The notes beneath the pieces are model-generated. The model worked only from the letters and a program-made list of their open reading frames with translations. It was not told the DNA's origin and ran no database searches. Below, piece by piece: positions 33,587-37,411 of a stretch of DNA of 37,411 bases (position 1 is its first letter; each line of letters begins with the position of its first letter). The stretch is from Spirochaetota bacterium (lineage in GTDB: Bacteria > Spirochaetota > UBA4802 > UBA5550), in NCBI GenBank assembly GCA_003246895.1, contig QKCL01000017.1, positions 1 to 37,411 of the forward strand, in the 5' to 3' direction. A program made the translations under genes and the position numbers.

Positions 33587-34519
33587 TTACTTATTTGTAT
33601 TATTATTGGTGCTCTTTCCTTTATCTCCGCCGTCAAATTGTGTATGTAGATCCTGTCCATCAAATGACACTTCATATGTATCAGTGAGAACCTTTATCTG
33701 GTCAAAGAAAACATATACATCACTGGCTTTTCTTCTGCTTGTTGCTGAATGAATACCACCAACATTTGTAACTTCCCTGACAACCATTCTTACAAGTTTT
33801 GCCGTTCTAGTAACCGGATATGTATTGGTTGCCTGAGGCACGTTATTTGGAATATTAAACGTCAGCGGCCTCCAGCCTACAAAGTCAATGGTTTGCTTGT
33901 CCAGGATATGAACATCTCCTTTATAATCCTTAACCCAGAGTTCAAGTGTATAGGGGTGCCCTCTTCCATGAACCCACAGGGAAATCGCCTTTGCCCTTCC
34001 CGGTAGCTGAATCCCCCTCTCCTGAACATCTGTTCTTAAAACCTGGTCATAGGTCATTACAGGTGTTCTTTTTTCCCAGTCAACTTCCTTTGGAGGCTGA
34101 ATGGAAACTGAGTTCTTACCAGGATATCTGAATCTGAACTTGATACCAAGAATTTTGTCCTTGGTTTTCCCAAGTCCAGTTACACTCATCTGCTCAATCT
34201 TCATATCCCTTGAACTGCCGCCGAGATACTTCATTTCAAGAGTCATTACCGGATTCTTGCTCTTCAGTGTCTCCGAATCACTGGCAGTTTTATACTGTTT
34301 GGGCGAACTTGTAACAAGCCACCCGTCATCTTCAGAGTTGTTCGCTATTTTTGAATTTTCAAAGTCCTCAACAACAATAGCCCTTGTTTCGCTTCCTGTA
34401 ACGTCGGAAGGAACATTTGTCACTATCTTTGAATCAGCATTTTTGACTCCAAAGTTAATAACAAAGACAAATGTTGCAAAAAGGGTCAATACAAGCATTT
34501 TATTAAAATACATTTTCAT
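33587..34519 (-). CDS. flaA1: Flagellar filament outer layer (sheath) protein FlaA, 310 aa
   Basis: FlaA proteins coat the flagellin core of spirochaetal periplasmic flagella and influence stiffness and helix shape. The N-terminus is a signal peptide (NKMLVLTLFATFVFVINFG), as expected for periplasmic export. FlaA-like segments follow: ETRAIVVEDFENSKIA, the strand-rich centre KAISLWVHGRGHPYTLELWVKDYKGDVH, WRPLTFNIPNNVPQ and SDVYVFFDQIKVLTDTYEVSFDGQDL. The C-terminus ends in a Gly/Lys/Asn-rich tail. GGAGG lies 7 nt before the ATG. It is second in a two-gene flaA operon (32-nt gap), and its mature sequence is clearly related to the first gene. Assignment as FlaA1 follows the leptospiral pair and is less sure than the family. 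Confidence 0.88.
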   Translation of the reverse strand: MKMYFNKMLVLTLFATFVFVINFGVKNADSKIVTNVPSDVTGSETRAIVVEDFENSKIANNSEDDGWLVTSSPKQYKTASDSETLKSKNPVMTLEMKYLGGSSRDMKIEQMSVTGLGKTKDKILGIKFRFRYPGKNSVSIQPPKEVDWEKRTPVMTYDQVLRTDVQERGIQLPGRAKAISLWVHGRGHPYTLELWVKDYKGDVHILDKQTIDFVGWRPLTFNIPNNVPQATNTYPVTRTAKLVRMVVREVTNVGGIHSATSRRKASDVYVFFDQIKVLTDTYEVSFDGQDLHTQFDGGDKGKSTNNNTNK

Positions 34520-34551
34520 ATTCAGGCCTCCATTCTCCTATTCACACTCTC

Positions 34552-35328
34552 TTACCAGTTATCCTTGATTCTCTCATCACCGGTAAATTCAGTCAGATCT
34601 GTTACGACTCTAAACTGGTCCATGTAGAAGTAAAAAGGGCCCGGTGCTTCAAATTTATCACTTTCAACGAAGAATGATACAAAATGAAGATTTTTATCCA
34701 TTATTGCATAGTTTGAAGACTGTGGCAGCCATCCTGGAACTATCACGGACATTTCTCTCCAGCCCCAGAAATCGAGTCTTCCAATTTTCAGCTTATGAAT
34801 TTTTCCTTTATAATCGCGGAGTTTGACATAAAGAGTATGCCTGAACTTTCTTCCGAGTACCCAGACTCTGATCTCCTTTGCCTTTCCCCTTATTATATAC
34901 TCATTTGGCGGGAAAACTTCTACCCTGTCAAAACCTCTGTCCATAAAATGGGTTTTAACACCAAGAATAAACTTGTTATCATGCTGTATACCGTTTTCAT
35001 CTGCTTCTGTCTTGTCGGCAAACTCCTTGCCTGACTCATTCTTTTCATTGATCGGCTGACCGTTTACCATTGGCCTTGGTTTTCCCGGATATTTTCTGAT
35101 TTTTGTATCGCCTAAAGGACAGGTTGCCATGGCTCTCCAGTCTTCACAATCCTCAAAGTCATTTAACCAGTCAACAACCAGACCATCAAGTTTCTTTTTC
35201 TCACCATTCGTTGCCTGATTGCTACCGGTTTTATCCTGAGCGAGCAGGTTTGAAGCATCATTGCCTACCAGGAGAACAAGTGTTCCAATGATAAATGACA
35301 ATGCAGCCATTTTAAACTTCCTGTTCAT
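34552..35328 (-). CDS. flaA2: Flagellar filament outer layer (sheath) protein FlaA, 258 aa
   Basis: Second FlaA-family protein of the window and first gene of the operon. It begins MNRKFKMAALSFIIGTLVLLV, a signal peptide. The mature part has the FlaA pattern: WLNDFEDCEDWRA, then KAKEIRVWVLGRKFRHTLYVKLRDYKGKIH, WGWREMSVIVPGWLPQ and FYFYMDQFRVVTDLTEF. These align by eye with the same segments of the downstream gene (WVHGRGHPYTLELWVKDYKGDVH; FFDQIKVLTD), so the two are paralogues. AAGGAGT lies 7 nt before ATG 35328. A sigma-28-like promoter and the TTGATTAATCAA palindrome lie upstream. Naming FlaA2 rests on size and order as in leptospires. Confidence 0.88.
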   Translation of the reverse strand: MNRKFKMAALSFIIGTLVLLVGNDASNLLAQDKTGSNQATNGEKKKLDGLVVDWLNDFEDCEDWRAMATCPLGDTKIRKYPGKPRPMVNGQPINEKNESGKEFADKTEADENGIQHDNKFILGVKTHFMDRGFDRVEVFPPNEYIIRGKAKEIRVWVLGRKFRHTLYVKLRDYKGKIHKLKIGRLDFWGWREMSVIVPGWLPQSSNYAIMDKNLHFVSFFVESDKFEAPGPFYFYMDQFRVVTDLTEFTGDERIKDNW

Positions 35329-35349
35329 CTTTAACTCCTTTAATCAACA

Positions 35350-35361
35350 TTGATTAATCAA
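35350..35361. promoter_or_regulatory. Palindrome TTGATTAATCAA upstream of flaA (possible operator)
   Basis: Perfect 12-bp palindrome identical to 2193-2204 upstream of nrdD. Here it sits 22-33 nt before the flaA start, with a further ATCAA half site beside it (AATCAACATTGATT). A protein bound here would overlap the early transcribed region. Confidence 0.4.
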
Positions 35362-35403
35362 CTCTATTATTCATGATATTGAATTATACCTGATTACTTT
35401 TTA

Positions 35404-35431
35404 AAATCGGCATAACAATAATGAAAATTTA
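35404..35431 (-). promoter_or_regulatory. Candidate sigma-28 (FliA) promoter of flaA
   Basis: On the minus strand: TAAATTTT (35431-35424), 12 nt, GCCGATTT (35411-35404). This compares with the flagellar consensus TAAAGTTT-N11-GCCGATAA: the first four bases and GCCGAT are exact, with one extra spacer base. It lies ~76 nt upstream of the flaA start, consistent with flagellar late-gene control. Confidence 0.5.
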
Positions 35432-35666
35432 ATAAATTATACTGATAAAACCCTAAAACATCTCATATAAATTAAAATATAATAATTGTCTTTGTCAAGG
35501 AAAATAATAAACACGCATATTCTTAATAAATTTTATTTTTTTATTTATAAAGTATAATGAACAAAAAATCACAGAACCCTGATTATACTGCAGAGCCTAA
35601 AAAAGGTATTGCCATTTTTTCGGCGAAATTAACTAATAGTAAAAAAATGAATCCGGGAAGAATAAT

Positions 35667-36185
35667 TTGAAAAGAAAAAACAGAGCCGATCAACCTATTC
35701 TTTTTAAGATAATAATGTTTTTTTCAGGAATAATTCTTGGCCTGCTTATTATCGGCATAACAATACAGGGGCTTTCCGTAAAGACCGATTCTATGCTTCC
35801 ATCCATAAAAAATGGAGACTTTGTCATCATAAATAAACTCAATGTTCCGGCAAAGGGTGAGATTGCAGCAATCAAAAGCCCCATAGAAGAAGACAAAGTA
35901 ATATTAAGCAGAATAGTAGCATCTGAATTTGACACAGTGGAAATAAAGAATAAGAATATTTTCGTAAACGGTAAAAAATCAGATCCCCCTTCAGGACTGA
36001 AAAAATCAGAAAAGATGCTTCCCATGAAATTTTCATACAGAGACAACATGCCTCCGGTTAAACTCGGGGCAAAGGAATTCTTTGCAGTTTCGGACAACTT
36101 CGACAGGTCCTATGACAGCAGAACCTTCGGAAAGATCAGCGAAAAAATGATCCTTGGAAAAATAATCTATATTCACAGGCGTTAA
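35667..36185 (+). CDS. Signal peptidase I-like protein with altered catalytic dyad
   Basis: Signal peptidase I cleaves export signals at the membrane with a Ser/Lys dyad. Seen (172 aa, TTG start, GGGAAG upstream): one transmembrane helix (~12-34), the serine box TDSMLPSIKNGD (Ser42), an LSRIVASEFDTVEIKN box, and the C-terminal box VSDNFDRSYDSRTFG. The second box normally reads hhKRhhGhPGDTV; here the Lys is Ser81 and PGD is replaced (Arg82 is kept). The general base therefore seems missing, as opposed to the Lys-to-His change in the SipW/endoplasmic reticulum type. It may be inactive, process different substrates or use another base. At the left it faces flaA divergently; the next gene starts 38 nt downstream, so the two may be co-transcribed. 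Confidence 0.82.
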   Translation: MKRKNRADQPILFKIIMFFSGIILGLLIIGITIQGLSVKTDSMLPSIKNGDFVIINKLNVPAKGEIAAIKSPIEEDKVILSRIVASEFDTVEIKNKNIFVNGKKSDPPSGLKKSEKMLPMKFSYRDNMPPVKLGAKEFFAVSDNFDRSYDSRTFGKISEKMILGKIIYIHRR

Positions 36186-36223
36186 TAAAAAATTCACATA
36201 CCTTCACAAGGGGCATACCGCAT

Positions 36224-37324
36224 ATGTATACACTAAGCACAGAAAAACTCACAAAAACTTTTGTAGAACTGGCTCAAATACCTTCACCATCATGGAAAGA
36301 GGAAAAGGTTCTCAAATATATGATAAAGAGGCTAAAGAAAAACGGAGGGGATATCACTGTTTATCCCTGCGGCATATCCTCAAACCTGCTGGTAAGATAT
36401 GAAGGTACCACAAATCAGCCATCAATACTTTTTTCTGCTCACATGGACACAGTCGGCCCATGCGATAAAATAACCCCTGTAGTTACAAAAACAAAGATTA
36501 CATCAGACGGGAATTCTGTACTCGGGGCAGACGACAAATCTGCGCTGACAATGTTCATAGAAGCCATGGACTACATAAAAGAAAACAGAATCAAACACGG
36601 CCCCATTGAATTTGTAATTACATGTGCCGAGGAACTGGGACTAAAGGGTATGAAGGGATTCGACACATCAGTCGTTAATTCAAAATACGCCTTTGTTTTT
36701 GACAGCGGCGGAGACATAGGAAAAATTGTACATAAGGCTCCATTTCACCTTGACATGAAAATATCTATCAAGGGTATTGCTTCACATGCGGGAATAGCTC
36801 CAGAAATGGGCATTAACGCCATAAGGGTTCTGTCAAAAATTATTGCCGAAATGCCCAACGGCCGCATAGATGAAGAAACCACAACAAACGTCGGCATAAT
36901 TGAAGGGGGAAGAGCAGCGAATATAGTTGCCGAGGATGCCAGCTGTCTCCTCGAAGTAAGATCCATCGACAAGTCAAAAATGATTAAAATTGAAAAACAG
37001 ATTAATGATATTGTAAAAAAAATCTGCTCTCAGGAAGGAGCCAGATTCAGAATAGAAAAATCTCTTGAATACTGCGGATTTTCAATCCCCGAGTCCGCGC
37101 AGATTTCAAAACTAGCAGTAAAGGCAATGGAAAGAATAGGAGTCAAGCCGTCATTTGTAGCTCTAGGTGGAGGCAGTGATACAAACATTCTCAACCGCGG
37201 TAAAATCAAGGCCATGAACCTATCCTGCGGAATGGAAAAAATACACAGTACCGGTGAATATATCAAAATCAGCGAACTTAAAAAAGGCACCGAACTTGTT
37301 CTTTCTCTTATTGAATCAGTCTAG
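36224..37324 (+). CDS. M20-family metallopeptidase, peptidase T-like
   Basis: A zinc aminopeptidase/deacylase of the M20 (PepT-like) family, cytoplasmic (no signal peptide). In 366 aa: metal and catalytic motifs SAHMDTVGP (His-x-Asp), LGADDKSALT (bridging Asp), CAEELGLKG (Glu base and ligand), FVFDSGG (Asp) and LGGGSDTNI near the end; the dimerisation lid domain (~HKAPFHLDMKISIKGIASHAG onward) lies between. This matches the two-zinc active site of the family. Substrate (tripeptides or another amide) is not determinable by eye. Start ATG has AAGGGG ~9 nt upstream. The gene is complete; the window ends 87 nt after it. Confidence 0.92.
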   Translation: MYTLSTEKLTKTFVELAQIPSPSWKEEKVLKYMIKRLKKNGGDITVYPCGISSNLLVRYEGTTNQPSILFSAHMDTVGPCDKITPVVTKTKITSDGNSVLGADDKSALTMFIEAMDYIKENRIKHGPIEFVITCAEELGLKGMKGFDTSVVNSKYAFVFDSGGDIGKIVHKAPFHLDMKISIKGIASHAGIAPEMGINAIRVLSKIIAEMPNGRIDEETTTNVGIIEGGRAANIVAEDASCLLEVRSIDKSKMIKIEKQINDIVKKICSQEGARFRIEKSLEYCGFSIPESAQISKLAVKAMERIGVKPSFVALGGGSDTNILNRGKIKAMNLSCGMEKIHSTGEYIKISELKKGTELVLSLIESV

Positions 37325-37411
37325 CAGACAAACAAAAAGAATCACCCCAATCACAAATATTCCCCGCATTCACTGAATATTATTTTCTTTACATAATCTA
37401 AATATTACTAT

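Larger units (their letters stand above)
35329..35666. promoter_or_regulatory. Divergent intergenic region between flaA and the signal-peptidase-like gene
   Basis: About 340 very AT-rich bases. It holds, reading towards flaA: the sigma-28-like promoter (35404-35431), a TATAAT-like hexamer (35383-35388, minus strand) and the palindrome TTGATTAATCAA (35350-35361) just ahead of the ribosome binding site. No promoter for the plus-strand gene stands out. Confidence 0.5.

Noticed and set aside
1-37411. CRISPR array, tRNA, rRNA, insertion sequence or prophage
   Set aside because: No regularly spaced repeats, cloverleaf genes, terminal inverted repeats with transposase, or phage proteins were seen.

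Overview
This looks like chromosomal DNA of a spirochaete (phylum Spirochaetota) with an anaerobic or facultatively anaerobic lifestyle. Two genes point to the phylum. One is a pair of adjacent FlaA-type flagellar sheath proteins (33.6-35.3 kb, arranged like flaA1/flaA2 of leptospires). The other is a ~900-residue GreA whose elongation-factor domain sits at the end of a long helical region, a form known from Treponema and Borrelia. Lipoprotein signal peptides are common. Anaerobic physiology is suggested by a class III ribonucleotide reductase, the electron-bifurcating transhydrogenase NfnAB and formate-dependent PurT. Species cannot be assigned from the window. I see no tRNA, rRNA, CRISPR array, insertion sequence or phage gene.

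Layout. 0-2 kb: nrdD on the minus strand, which apparently stops before the glycyl-radical segment. 2.3-6.4 kb: a plus-strand envelope cluster of a small exported protein, a calcineurin-like lipoprotein that seems to start at ATT, a probable outer-membrane protein, and a DUF3943 protein coupled to it. 6.5-9.6 kb: ferritin, a small polytopic membrane protein and a membrane-anchored Tim44-like/zinc-ribbon/TerB protein. 9.8-18 kb: a DRE-TIM aldolase facing ychF, then gltB-gltD. 18.4-24.6 kb (plus strand): an orphan radical SAM protein, YwbE, a hybrid histidine kinase with a double Cache sensor region and an MscS channel. 24.7-28.1 kb (minus): operon purT-nfnA-nfnB. 28.2-30.6 kb: small TPR, lipoprotein, thioredoxin-fold and hypothetical genes. 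30.7-35.3 kb (minus): greA, then flaA genes. 35.7-37.3 kb (plus): a signal-peptidase-I-like protein lacking the usual catalytic lysine, and an M20-family peptidase.

How the parts work together. GltBD assimilates ammonia using NADPH, and NfnAB makes NADPH from NADH and reduced ferredoxin. PurT and (in the usual class III enzyme) NrdD both consume formate for nucleotide synthesis. The envelope genes, signal-peptidase-like protein and FlaA proteins concern the cell surface and periplasm. Many genes end in strong hairpins without a clear U-tract. A perfect 12-bp palindrome, TTGATTAATCAA, occurs upstream of both nrdD and flaA, and a sigma-28-like promoter precedes flaA.

The most interesting points are the truncated NrdD, the ATT start of the phosphoesterase lipoprotein, the Lys-to-Ser change in the signal peptidase homologue, and the Tim44/zinc-ribbon/TerB fusion. 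All are readings by eye; no database search was possible.
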